This document shows positions 23,606-35,070 of a DNA stretch of 64,000 nucleotides, one piece after another. A program made the translations under genes and the position numbers. The first letter of the stretch is position 1, and each line of letters starts with the position of its first letter. Below the pieces are notes generated by a model. The model had not been told where the DNA came from. It worked only from the letters and a program-made list of their open reading frames with translations, and did not search any database. Location: contig CM056380.1 in the NCBI GenBank assembly GCA_029718625.1, positions 40,649,680-40,713,679 on the forward strand. The letters run 5' to 3'. The stretch is from Synaphobranchus kaupii (Eukaryota > Chordata > Actinopteri > Anguilliformes > Synaphobranchidae).

Positions 23606-25020
23606 ATCCTTCGTATATCCCTTTCCACTCTGGGGCCATTAAAGTATTGCCTGTGTTCGCATATATCGCACATTCTGCAAACGGTTGTCTGCTGAATGTC
23701 TCTGTGCTGCAAACAGTGTTTTTTTTTTGGATGTTCTGTCATTGTGCTCGCTGAGAGACTATTATGTAACTGCACTTGCCATTAATCCCTGTGAAGGAAA
23801 TATTTTCAGCCAAGCGGTTGTTTTGATCTTTTTTTGAACCTTAGCTTGAGTGATTCTTCACAAAATAAGTAAATATACAAAATTTTTTAGCCTAAATCCT
23901 CTTAACCTAAATTCCCTTATTTGTGCTGTGATTAATAGGCTTGATAGGCTTTCTGTAGTTTAATTTATTGTTTGTGACTTAGTATCCTCAAAGAGCAATG
24001 AAGTACTGCAGTGAAAAATAGCAGTTGACTTCTTTGCCTCTGCGTTTTGTGCTAACTGTGGGCTGCGGTGGTAGCCGCATCGGCTCCCGGACGGATGTGC
24101 AGCGGTTGGAATTCCGGAACGGGACATAGCGCACAAGGGTTACATGGAGTTCAGTTCTCCAGGTCTCACCCTTTTCTATAGTAACTATGCAGGTAATCTG
24201 AAATGGGCCCCAATGGTGACATAAATACAGCGATGCCAGGTTAAGAGTTGAGGGACAAATTAAGTCTCAAAATAGCTGAGATGTAGAAGCATGTGCGCAG
24301 GTGACGGATGCTTTGACATTTGATGTATTTATTGGTTTATAAGCCAGAGCTGAAGTGGGTTGGTTAAAACACACTTAGGTAAAATCTGAAACTGAAAATC
24401 TGAAACGCGTGTATTTAACACAAAATTAAATACACGCACCACAATAAAATTAAGAGGGTGAATAATACACTTTGGACAAGATGAAACTCTCTTGCACACA
24501 CACATAGTACTTCAAGTCGTGGAACAAAACCCATGGCACAAATGAAATCTCACTACACGATGTACGGAAAAGCACACACGCCACACATTAGCAACAATAT
24601 CCCCATGCGGTGACACGCTCTGAGTCTTTCAAAAGGCCCCAAGGAAGATGGGCGTTGACTACAATGTAGGTCCCTTCACAGCCCCCCCTGGCTGCCGCCC
24701 AGGTAACGATCGATAGTCCCTGTTCCTGTGGTGTGATGAGTGAACAAGCCGAGAAGCTCAGATCCCACCGCTGTCGTGCCGTGCTGATTTGACACTTCTC
24801 TCCGTGAGCACCAGGCCCAGCAAGGAAGGGAGGCTGATGGGCTTCTTGCGCATTTCATTATTAATCTTCGCTTTCCACGCGGAGATCTCTCAGGACCAAC
24901 TCTGTCTCTCTCTCTTGTCACTTCAGTTTTGTGTCACATAAAGAAATCAAGCATTTTTAATCTCATGGTTTGTTAACTGTCTGGAAGAGGGTGTTTGTGT
25001 TTCATTGTGCCTCGAAGTCT
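23606..25020. other. Non-coding stretch
   Basis: No gene recognised. A short inverted pair (GCGTGTATTTA and TAAATACACGC, about 24405-24437) is present. A GC-rich block near 24060-24130 has no identified role. Confidence 0.4.
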
Positions 25021-25030
25021 GGCACTGCAT

Positions 25031-25205
25031 TAACACGGTTACAGCAAAGGACTTGCGCCTTAACACTGTTATAGAGAAGCACGTGAGCTTTAACACTGTT
25101 ATAGAGAAGGACGTGAGCTTTAACACTTACAGAAAAGGACCTGAATGTTTACACTATTATATGGGAAGCACCTGAACTTTAGCATTGTTATAGAGAAGGA
25201 CATGA
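25031..25205. repeat. Short minisatellite, about 30-bp unit
   Basis: About six imperfect copies of a unit around AACACTGTTATAGAGAAG followed by a variable ACGTGAGCTTT-like segment. The copies differ by substitutions and small indels. Confidence 0.7.
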
Positions 25206-27059
25206 GCTCTTGCACTCAGAGAGGACTAGAGCAGATAGCACACTGACACAGGATGAAGGCTCAGTCAGTTGGGGTAGGGGAGAGTGTGGGCGTAGTCCCG
25301 TATTAGTGCCGGTGTAGCGGTGTAGGTGGGGATGAGGGTTCTGTTGGAGGAGGCATCTGGTCTGTAGCCAGGAAGCTGGGATGACTCTTGTATTTGGTAT
25401 GGTGTTTTTCAGCAGAGACAGTGTGTCCCGATACGTGGAGCTCTTCCGATGTACCCCTCCCTTACCCCCCACCCGTTATCCGGTCTAGTCCTGTTTGGAG
25501 CAGTACCCCCACAGCCTGCTGTTCCCTTTAGTGGTCCTGCTGGGGGTGTCCGTTATTTGACGTTGGTATGTTTCTGAGCGGAGGTGAGGCATATGTTCTT
25601 GTTTTTGTTCCTGGGCGGGGGGTAGGGTGTGATTGATTTCCTGTAACGTTGACTCTCCAGCTGGGCGTGCCTTTTAAAAAAAAATATCCTCCAGTTATTT
25701 TTTGAATTGGCCCTTTGGGAGACTTCGCTCGGTGTGATATCGTGGCTTTCACAGGCTCGAGGGCGACAGACGGCAGAAATCATTAGCGGCTGATGTTATT
25801 GACCTGGGTGTCAACATGATGCTGGGCCGGGAGCCTCTCCCATTTCGTTAGTGGTGCGAACACGGGACGTCCGTGGATCCTGCCGTTCCGAACGTGAGCG
25901 CGGGGGGGGGGGGGGGCGGCGGCGGCATTGTGAACCAACAGAACAGGGGGTTCCTCTCATTGCTATCAGTGTTGTGACCCAGGGTGGAGTGGAGGTGGCG
26001 GCCATAAATCAGCCCATTACACACAGTGCGCCACAGAGGACTGTAGAGGGGGGGTCATTATGTGAGCTGTGTGTGACCTTCGATCTCAGAGTCCCTGTGG
26101 TACTGTGCCAGTGCGCTTTTTGGTGGGGAGGGGGAGGGGTGGAGTGGTGCTGCCAGCTGAAGGAACTAGCAGTCCGGCTCCGAAGGCCTACGATTGATAA
26201 GTTGGCGCGCGAGAGCAGGGCTTCGCTTGGTAGGCTGATTGATAACAGGGAGGGTCTTTGCCGCTGTGTGAGGGTTTCATGCTCATTACATTCAAATGCA
26301 GACAAAAACTGAGGCGGTGCGCTCAAAACAATCGCCAGTATTGAAACTTTTAACAGCCATTGTTTCAGCAGAGATAGATGGGGAGGGGGGGGTTTGAGAA
26401 AAAACTACCCACATCACTGAAAACAGTAGTTATCAAACCTTGTCTTTTCAAAGTGTCTACATCCATAATAGTCCAAGTTTCCCTATTGATGATGAGCCAC
26501 ATAGAGGAAATTATGGTATTGGCCTTGATGTTTTAACACGGCCATCTCAAATAGCTCGGCAGCTTACGGCATTTCAATTCAATCGAATGAAATGGCCTCG
26601 GCATAATGTCATTCTGCGAGTCCGATGTAGCCAGCAAGGGTCACGGTGAGCATGTGCTACATCTGTGCCCGGGCGTGACACACCTCCGCTTTCCGGGTGG
26701 AGCCACGTTTTAAACAAACCGTTTTAACAAACCTTTTGCCGTGAGGAACCCTGTTGGCGCAATCTGGGGGGGGGGGGGGGGGGGTTCAGGTGTCCTGGGG
26801 GAAGTGAGCAGTGACCGGATCTGAATGCTGGGACCTTGCTAGATCGTGCAGTCTAATTGGATATTGATTAATGTAGAGAGCGTGTGATTTTTTATTGAAG
26901 TCCAATCGGGTTGATGGTTTGAACAAGTCGTGGCCCAGTGCTGCCGGAACTAGGACTGGCAGAAACGGTACTGGCGTCGCGTGGCTCATAACTGGGTAAA
27001 TGCCCTCGGCCATTTTGGCTCCGTCACCCACTGCCCTTGCAGGCATAATCCATAATTTG
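25206..27059. other. Non-coding stretch with poly-G tracts
   Basis: Poly-G runs at 25902-25916 and 26766-26784 break up otherwise unremarkable sequence. Open frames on both strands are G-run or Arg/Pro-rich artefacts. Nothing coding is recognised. Confidence 0.4.
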
Positions 27060-27310
27060 CTCCCATACAATTCCAAATATTTACTTAGCAGCTGCCCTCA
27101 TTCAGCTAACTTGCATAAGTTTTATTATATAGCCGGTTCATTTGTACATGTCATCTATCCACAGAGCTGAGTATATTTAGTGAAGGAATCTGTGTTAAGT
27201 GCCTTGCTCGAGGGTACATCGTTGTGGCCCTCGTGGGATGTGAACCCGCAGCTCTCTGGTTGGCGGTATGGTTGCACAGCCGCGCGGCCGCCCATAAATC
27301 TGTTTAATGC
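27060..27310 (-). mobile_element. tRNA-derived SINE, reverse orientation
   Basis: The order is inverted relative to a standard fish SINE: AAGTGCCTTGCTCGAGGGTA near 27197 and GGGATGTGAACCCGCAGCTC near 27236, whose reverse complement gives a GGGTTCACATCCC B-box. It is followed by a CGCGGCCGCC end matching the tRNA-like head. The 3' tail is diverged. Confidence 0.5.
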
Positions 27311-27580
27311 CCCCTTGCCTGCTCCGTTCCCAGCCATCCCATTATCACGCCGCCATCATCTCACCTCCTGTGCAGATGTGCCACAAACAAGGTCATTCTT
27401 TTACAGCCGGGGGCTTCCTGCCGAACGTCTCCAAACAAGAACATACTTTTTTTTCCCCTTACATTTAAATTTTTTTACCTGCCCAGGGGCTACAGTTGAA
27501 AATTAGCCAGCCGAGTGAATCTGGCGCATTTACAGAAATGTTGGTCAATGTGCACTGTCCCTGTCAAATTAACTGGCTAT

Positions 27581-27800
27581 GGGCGAAGTTAGCTGTTTAT
27601 GGGCGAAGTTAGCTGTTTATGGGCGAAGTTAGCTGTTTATGGGCGAAGTTAGCTGTTTATGGGCGAAGTTAGCTGTTTATGGGCGAAGTTAGCTGGTTAT
27701 GGGCGAAGTTAGCTGGTTATGGGCGAAGTTAGCTGGTTATGGGTGAGAATAGCTGGTTATGGGTGAGATTGGTTGGTTATGGGTGAGATTGGCTAGTTAT
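27581..27800. repeat. 20-bp minisatellite, 11 units
   Basis: The unit GGGCGAAGTTAGCTGTTTAT repeats in perfect 20-bp register. Units 1-5 are identical, units 6-8 carry one change (GGTTAT), and the last three decay to GGGTGAGATT forms. A partial unit precedes it at about 27571. Confidence 0.95.
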
Positions 27801-27974
27801 TAGCCAGGTTAGCTTTATTAGCAGTGTTAGCTTTTTTAGGTTAGTTATTAGCAGGACTCTTTAGCAGTGTCGAAGCTGTCAGAGTATGGGCTTTATGGCA
27901 GAACTCCTCTGGTTTGGGCTCATGCATTTTGGACGTCAGGCCCACTTTATCCTCGTGTTTAGATATAAATGTGA

Positions 27975-28590
27975 AAAAAGACAAAATGTGAAAAATCCAA
28001 CCTTTAATTGAAAAAATCCCTCATCAAGAAATAATTATTTTTAACAAAAGCACATGTGCCACAATTATTGGCACCCCTGCATTTATATATAGAATAAAGT
28101 AATCTGTTTTTATATTTGGTCGCATATCCTTTGCATGCCATGACTTCCTGATGTCTGTGACCCAACAACATCAAAAGACTCTTGATATCTTATTTTCTGG
28201 TACTCTTACAAGCGATACTATAACGTCTCTGCATTTGAATGAATCTCTATGGGAATTGGGGGGTGGGACTAGATTTAGCTCTAAATTATGCTGGAACGGT
28301 ATGGAATACATGGTTGGTACATCAGGAAGTCATGGCATGCAAAGGATATGCGACCAAAGTAATATAGAATATTACTTTATTCTATATATAAATGCAGGGG
28401 TGCCAATAATTGTGGCACACGTGGTTTTGTTAAAAATAATTATTTCTTGATGAGGGATTTTTTTTTCCTCATAATAAATTTACTTTAAGAGTAAATTAAA
28501 GGTTGGATTTTTCTAATTTTTTCAGTGTGAGACCAAACGGTGAATTTTTAAAAAATCATCTTGGGGTGCCAGTTATAGTGGAGGGCACTG
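27975..28590. mobile_element. Foldback Tc1-type element, copy 2 (truncated)
   Basis: The right part contains the inverse of the left part: GCATGCCATGACTTCCTGAT near 28133 pairs with ATCAGGAAGTCATGGCATGC near 28321, and the arms continue through TGCCAATAATTGTGGCAC. The right end reads GGAGGGCACTG followed by TA. The left terminus is missing. The central block matches that of the 11842-12936 element, although the terminal sequences differ. Confidence 0.65.
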
Positions 28591-28592
28591 TA

Positions 28593-29869
28593 CATTTTGG
28601 AGTTATTGGGCATCCTTGCAGTAGCTCAAGATGCAACGGGCAGAGGGACTGTTTACTTGGGTTGTAGAGGGGGGCGGTGAGTGGGGTACAGGGGAAATGA
28701 GGGGTGGGGTTACGCAGCTTTAGACAGATCGTGAGGAATGGGACAGACTAATCTGCACGTCTGATCAGGGTAATCTCCAACCCCCCAGCTGTATGTGACC
28801 AGCTGCTCAACTCAGACGGGGACGATCCCAGCGAAGAGAGGCCGTCCGCTCCTCACGTACTGCTGAGGCGTAGAGAAAGCCCCAGAACATTCCACAGGCT
28901 CGCTCTGGACGAGGCAGGCCATGCACCAGGCTGACCAGTCTCATCCTAAACGCACAAGCTCTCCCCACACTTGCGCTCACACACATGCACCGCCCACGTG
29001 CTTCACATTAAGGTGTTGATACCAGGCCCCAATTACAGACGGGGCAACCCGCTGCTTCTCTGCTGCCTTGTGGTCAGACGGGTGCGGGTGCGGTTTCGGG
29101 GAGGAGGGGGAAGGCCTCAGACACATCTGCAGCTCTTACTCATTCTCAGCAGTCCCAGGCAGCTTTAAGGTTTAATGTGCAGGTCTGTATTATCTAGGAC
29201 GAGTCCTCTTTGTTATTGCAGATTAGTGGGCGTGACCAATTTTGAGTGGCAGGTGTCCCAGCTAAAGCCTTTTAATACTAATCTTTTAAGGCTAATAATC
29301 TATCATTTAGCCCTTTGTTATGTGTCGTGTATTAGAAGTGATTGTGTACTCGGGTGATTTTACATTGTAGAAATGGGAGCTGGAATAGGAGGGTATTACT
29401 ATTTTCCCATTCCCTTCCTGCTCTCTTTGAGTATGGAGGTGAATGACACAATAGTGTTAATTGTAACTGTGAACATGCAGCTGTCACGCTAACGCTAAGG
29501 GCTAGTGGCCGTATACAGGATGTGTGGGGCGGGCGGTGGCCAGCTCCTCCCCCAGAGGCCGCAGGCCCACGTTCAGCCGAGCAAACAGGGCCCTGAGCCG
29601 GAGTCAGCTGTGACTCACTGCCGGTAAACAGGACCGCTGGGTCGCTAGGTGGACGCTTGACCTGCGCCGCCAGCATCCTATGTTCCTCTGTCTGTTTATC
29701 TTTCCCTCTGTCAGAGAGGGATCAGACACTGGGTGGGGAGGGGGCAGAGACAGGTGCATGGCAGGGTCAGGTGTGGCGGTGGCAGGGTCAGGGTCAGGGT
29801 CTGTAACCCAACAGGAGTGTGTTTGTGAGAAATACTGTGTGACTTACTGATCTGCCTTCTCTTCTCTAG
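28593..29869. other. Non-coding sequence just upstream of the usp54 leader
   Basis: No coding family recognised. Near 29780-29805 there is a GGGTCA triplet run. If transcription starts further left, this is intronic. Confidence 0.4.
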
Positions 29870-29941
29870 GTTTGCTCAAGTTTGAAGGAAGACGCCTTCA
29901 GTACTGCGGGAGCTCTACCAGGGGAGGGGCGGGGCAGAACG
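29870..29941 (+). other. usp54: Candidate non-coding leader exon of usp54
   Basis: A good acceptor (CTTCTCTTCTCTAG, ending 29869) and a good donor (AACG followed by GTGAGC at 29942) bracket 72 bp. The next acceptor downstream is at 30411. The exon has no ATG. It is likely spliced to the segment starting at 30412. The identity of the preceding exon is unknown. Confidence 0.5.
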
Positions 29942-30411
29942 GTGAGCCCCCGCCTTTCAGACACACGCACACACACACACACACACCCTCGGTGTGTGTA
30001 CCCTCGGCAACAGTTCCTCCAAGTCCTCTGGTGTCAGACCGCTGTTAGATTCCACAGTTGACTCTCAGGAGCGAGGGGCACAGCGGTACACACGCGAGGC
30101 TAATGAGCAGAGGGGGGGCGGGGTTCGTTAGATGGCCTCAAGAGCTTCAGCTTTTCTGTCCACGAGAGGGTGAGAGGGGGAGAGGGAGGGAGAAGGGAAG
30201 TTTCTTCTCTCCACCTTACAGCAGAACCAATGAGATTTGTTTCTCTGAAGATCTGAATATCTAAATACATTTTTTAAATTCTTTTTTTTTCTTTTTAACT
30301 TACCCAAGCTGCAAACTGGCCTTAATTTGTTAATTTTGTATAATTCTCTAATATATCTCTCTCAGAGCTGCAGTTATTTTCACCTTTATTATCTGTTTTT
30401 TTTTTTTCCAG

Positions 30412-30701
30412 GCCCCACCAGTGTTTGTAAGCAGAAGACTAATCTCCCTTGACTGGATGACTTCCACTTGGCCTTGAACGGAGAGAGCTTTGTGACCACA
30501 AAATAATCGTCTGAAAGCAAACCGCCTCGGTTCAGCATTTTTATTTTTTATTTTTTTGTATTTTTATTTTTTATGATTGCCATTTTCACAGTTTTGTAAG
30601 GATGACCTGCCTGACATTTGGCTGGAGGAGGACAGTTCTGTGTTGATCCAGAAAGGGGGAGAGGGAGGGAGAGAGAGCGAGACTCGTCGGTCACTAGGAC
30701 G
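30412..30701 (+). other. usp54: usp54 5' leader with three short upstream ORFs
   Basis: A strong polypyrimidine tract and CCAG end at 30411, so the first coding exon probably begins at 30412. Before the main ATG the leader has three upstream ATGs opening very short frames: 30457-30477 (6 codons), 30573-30599 (8 codons) and 30602-30646 (14 codons). All stop before the main start. This pattern would be expected to dampen translation by scanning ribosomes. Whether the leader is fully transcribed is inferred from the splice signal. Confidence 0.5.
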
Positions 30702-30848
30702 ATGTCCTGGAAGAGGAACTACTTTGCGTCAGGCAGCAGCGGACTCCAGGGGATCCTGACACCCAGGAACATGACGTCCATCGCCCCCAGCAAAGGCCTC
30801 ATCAACGAGCCGGGCCAGAACAGCTGCTTTCTCAACAGCGCACTGCAG
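30702..30848 (+). CDS. usp54: usp54 coding exon 1 (residues 1-49, catalytic Cys)
   Basis: Starts [11 protein letters not shown] and ends at SALQ, followed by donor GTGAGC. The ATG at 30702 is chosen because it matches the family N-terminus, has A at -3, and an in-frame TGA lies upstream at 30612-30614 with no ATG between. The Cys box [12 protein letters not shown] contains the nucleophile Cys42 and the preceding Gln and Asn used for the oxyanion hole. The exon is 147 nt, ending in phase 0. Confidence 0.96.
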
Positions 30849-31093
30849 GTGAGCGCGCTGAAACGTGAGCGCAGGCACACAAACACGCTTCTGAGACCGC
30901 CCTCTCCCACCAAACACGAGCACACGCTCACAAACACGCTTCTGACTCCGCCTTCTCCCACCCAATGTGAGCGCTCGAGTTGTCTCCGTAGTGACTGAAA
31001 CAGTGCAGCACCTCACTAGGTACACGCACACAGACTAGCTCTGTATGCATGCACGCGTGCACACACACACGCACTATCTCTATATGCATACAT

Positions 31094-31195
<102 letters not shown>

Positions 31196-31458
31196 ACACA
31201 GGGTCAGTGTGCCACACAGTAACATGGTTTCAGAAACACAAGGAACAACATTTAATGAGCAAACATTTGCTCGCACACCTGCTGAGACACAGGGAACGCG
31301 CTGGGAGGAGCGGGTTAGCACGTTAGCGCACCTCAGGTGCAGTTACAAGGGGAGATGTGGACACAGCTAGTGCTCAGTTCTGCCCTCTGTAACAGTCTTC
31401 CTCCAATGAGTATAACTTGGGAACGTTATGATGAATGTGGATTGATTCTGGGCCCAAG

Positions 31459-32601
31459 CGTAGTGCATGGTTATAAGCCTTATGGGTAGAACAGTAGCGT
31501 AGCTCATTGTTATAAGACATGTGGTGTAACAGTAACGTAGCTCATGGTTATAAGCCTTGTTTCAGAACAATAGCATAGCTCATGGTTATAAGCCTAGTGG
31601 TGGAATTGTAGCGTAGCTCATGGTTATAAGGCTTGTGGTAGAACAGTAGCATAGCTCATGGTTATAAGCCTTGTGGTAGAACAGTAGAATAGCTCATGGT
31701 TATAAGCCTTGTGGTAGAACAGTAGCATAGCTCATGATTATAAGCCTTGTGGTAGAACAGTAGCATAGCTCATGATTATAAGCCTTGTGGTAGAACAGTA
31801 GCATAGCTCATGATTATAAGCCTTGTGGTAGAACAGTAGCATAGCTCTTGATTATAAGCCTTGTGGTAGTACAGTAATGTAGCTCATAGTTATAAGCCCT
31901 GTGATAAAACAGTAGCTGCGTTCATGGTTATAAACCTTGTGGTGGAACAGTAGTTGTGCTTATGGTTATAAGCCTTGTGGTGGAACAGTAATGTAGCTCA
32001 TAGTTATAAGCCTTGTGGTGTAACAGTAATGTAGCTCATGATTATAAGCCTTGTGGTGTAACAGTAATGTAGCTCATGATTATAAGCCTTGTGGTGTAAC
32101 AGTAATGTAGCTCATGATTATAAGCCTTGTGGTGTAACAGTAATGTAGCTCATAGTTATAAGCCTTGTGGTGTAACAGTAATGTAGCTCATGATTATAAG
32201 CCTTGTGGTGTAACAGTAATGTAGCTCATAGTTATAAGCCTTGTGGTGTAACAGTAATGTAGCTCATAGTTATAAGCCTTGTGGTGTAACAGTAATGTAG
32301 CTTATAGTTATAAGCCTTGTGGTGTAACAGTAATGTAGCTCATAGTTATAAGCCTTGTGGTGTAACAGTAATGTAGCTCATGATTATAAGCCTTGTGGTG
32401 TAACAGTAATGTAGCTCATAGTTATAAGCCTTGTGGTGTAACAGTAATGTAGCTCATGATTATAAGCCTTGTGGTGTAACAGTAATGTAGCTCATGATTA
32501 TAAGCCTTGTGGTGTAACAGTAATGTAGCTCATGATTATAAGCCTTGTGGTGTAACGGTAATGTAGCTGATAGTTATAAGCCTTGTGGTGGAACAGTAGC
32601 T
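31459..32601. repeat. 38-bp minisatellite, about 30 units
   Basis: Unit of the form TAACAGTAATGTAGCTCATG followed by ATTATAAGCCTTGTGGTG. The 5' units (to about 31700) vary and are mostly the GTAGAACAGTAGCATAGC form, while units from about 32000 to 32560 are nearly identical, alternating between CATGATTA and CATAGTTA forms. This indicates recent homogenisation of the 3' two thirds. It sits 0.6 kb after coding exon 1. Confidence 0.95.
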
Positions 32602-33040
32602 GAGAACTGGGAATGCTCTGTTGTTGGTTTGATTTCACAGAGCTGCAGAGCGCATCAGTGTGGCTGGAGTATAATGTATGCACTATGGATTCGGTAGTAC
32701 AGGAGCCTGTGCTGGGCTGGGCTGTTGCTGGGCTGTGCTGTACTGTACTGGTAGTGTCTGGTTACAGCAGAGGTAGAGTTAGGGCCAGCTGACACAGTTG
32801 CACACTTTATTATTTTTTTGAGGTATCATAGGAAGCGGCAAGGTCTTGTGGGAAAGGGGAGGCCACACAATTACCTCAGGAAGTACTTGCCTCTGCAGTA
32901 AGTGGGTGAGAGGAGCCAGCGGGAAAGGCCTGTGTGTGTGTGCAGCTTAGAGCAGCAGGCAGCTCCAGGGCAGGAAAATGGGGGGAAAATATAGGAGAGA
33001 ATGTCAGTTTGAGGTGTGTGCTCGTGTGTGGTTTGTGCGG

Positions 33041-33307
33041 TAGGGCTGCTCAATTAATCAAATTTTAATCATGATATTAATTTTGGCTTTCCATGTTTAC
33101 TAAACAATAATAATCAAGAATGACTATTTTATCTCCCTCACAGTAGAGGGTTAGGGTTAGAAAATGTGAAAATATAAGCATTATTCTGTTCATTCAAAAA
33201 GTGCGATAAAATTATCTTCTGAAAACCAATGAATTATTGTGTTAAATAATCGTGATCTCAATATTGACTAAAATAATTGTGATTCAAATTTTTGCCATAA
33301 TCGGACA
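33041..33307. mobile_element. Degenerate MITE-like element
   Basis: The left end TAGGGCTGCTCAATTAATCA and the inverse of the right end (CTGTCCGATTATGGCAAAAA) recall a common fish family whose ends read GGGCTG(C/T)NCAATTAAT. Internal AATCGTGAT-type text recurs. The right end is damaged and the target duplication is not clear. Confidence 0.4.
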
Positions 33308-34200
33308 GATTCCTCCCATGACATCAAACCTTTTCTTTTTAAAGAGTTAAAACCAGGCAGCCCACACCTGACTAACCTTAAAAAAGCATAAGGGTCTATA
33401 GCAGAGGCGTTCCTTGGATGCAGGACGCAGCAATTAGGACATCTGCACAACCATAACTTTGGGAAATGTAGATGGATCAGTAAAATACAGTACCCTCAAA
33501 TTAGGGTGCAATTCCCCTTTAAAGCCTCTTCAGGGCTCACTTTAATAACCAGCTTTTGTCCTGGACGTCTCTAAGCAAAGAGACGGCGATAATCGGCAAT
33601 GTCCACTGCTTTCCCTAGGATTTAAGTTACTTAAGTGTCCCTTCCTTCCCACATAATTATTAGCCAGTGTGAACAAACTCTGATCTGATAATTAAACGTG
33701 ATTTAAAAAAAAACAACAAAATAACAACTCCCTGGTCTCCAAACGTTGGGTTGGGTAGACCATCGGCGGACATGTTTTGGAGAACGATGAGAAATAAGAC
33801 GCGTTCTTGGGGCACGTAAGCACTAATGTAATCCTCAGACTTGACATGGGAACGCTCGTCTTCTCCAGATTCAGACACACTGGGTGAGGAATGGCAGCTG
33901 AGACGGCCTACGACGGCCTCTTTTTCCCGAATCGTGCCGAAATGGCAGAACGACTCATCGATTGATCACATTGATTTTATGACACGTGTATTCCATAGAC
34001 TGTGTGGGCGATGCTGGAATGTAGGCCGGCCACTGTCTACCGTCACATTCATTACTTTTGTTATAGCTGACAGATCTCCTACACATGAACGGTGTTGCCA
34101 TTTGCCAGTTTTTCATTGTTTTGAGCATTTGGTGATGACTTGCACCCTGCTTTAACTGTAGTCTGAATATGCTGCCTGCAACGCAGCTTAAATACCCTAA

Positions 34201-34374
34201 GGGCCTGATATACTAAGACCTTAGCGGGTGCAAAACCTTTCAGCACATGCAAAACTAATAAAACAACCACTGATTGGTACAAAAAAAATGCCATGACCAA
34301 TCATTGGCCATGTTATTGGTTTTGCGTACGCTAAAAGGTTTTGCACACGCTAAATGTCTTAGTAAATCAGGCCC
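34201..34374. mobile_element. Palindromic MITE, copy 2
   Basis: Same family as 2901-3075: starts GGGCCTGATATACTAAGACC and ends CTTAGTAAATCAGGCCC, with the self-complementary GCACATGCAAAACTAATAA / TTATTGGTTTTGCGTACG interior. TAA flanks both ends, a clean 3-bp target duplication. It lies in usp54 intron 1. Confidence 0.75.
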
Positions 34375-34859
34375 TAAATGTCACTGCAGTTTCTATATTC
34401 AAATCCATGACAAGGTAATTGGCTATGATTAAACCACAATGTAATAAATTATGAGCGACCAATCATAATGCTTTTGGTGTAATCTGACAAATAACTGCCA
34501 TAGCCGCCTGGTTAATTCTAAGCAATTGTGGAAGTCGATCCTCATTGAACATTTCCTGTTACAGCATCTACGTGCTGTGGCACACACACAACTGGATACA
34601 CTAGCTTGTTTTTCCACAACATTAAGGCAACAATGATTTTTATGATGAAAATACTTAAGTTTAATGCCTAAATATGGGCCAGTGAATGCAGTGAGGTGCA
34701 GCTAATTGAGGTGATTTAGGTAACCTGGCATATTGTCTGATATTTTAATTATGGTGGCTAATGGGTGGCTTGATTAGGAGGCAGGGTCGCCATCTTGGAG
34801 GACTGACTTGCAGGCTATGAAGCATTTCAGGCACGCAGATATGCACTCGCTCTCACCAG

Positions 34860-35070
34860 GCTCATGAGAAACGACCTGAAGCGAAGGCCGCGGTGCCCTG
34901 TCACGCACTCGCGCACACCAGTCGCTGTTCAGCAGCACGCCATCATCGCCCGCGGGTTGCCAAGTTGTCAGTGGCGGTCTACCTCGCGTGCCAACGGCGG
35001 GCAAATTACCCGCGAAACCGGCGCCAGCCACGCGCCGCTCGCCCGCCGCAGCCAGACCCGCGTCAATTTA
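34860..35070. promoter_or_regulatory. Intragenic CpG island
   Basis: By eye about 29 CpGs occur in 210 bp, flanked by AT-rich, CpG-poor DNA. No TATA box or exon is recognised. It may be an alternative promoter or enhancer in intron 1. A CpG-dense transposon fragment is another possibility. Confidence 0.35.

Noticed and set aside
30618..30701. N-terminal extension of usp54 to a start at 30618
   Set aside because: The codon at 30618 is TTG, not ATG, and the family protein starts at the MSWK ATG (30702).
31459..32601. Possible CRISPR-like array (38-bp repeats); also 52478-52990
   Set aside because: Units are contiguous with no unique spacers, and the host is a vertebrate; these are minisatellites.
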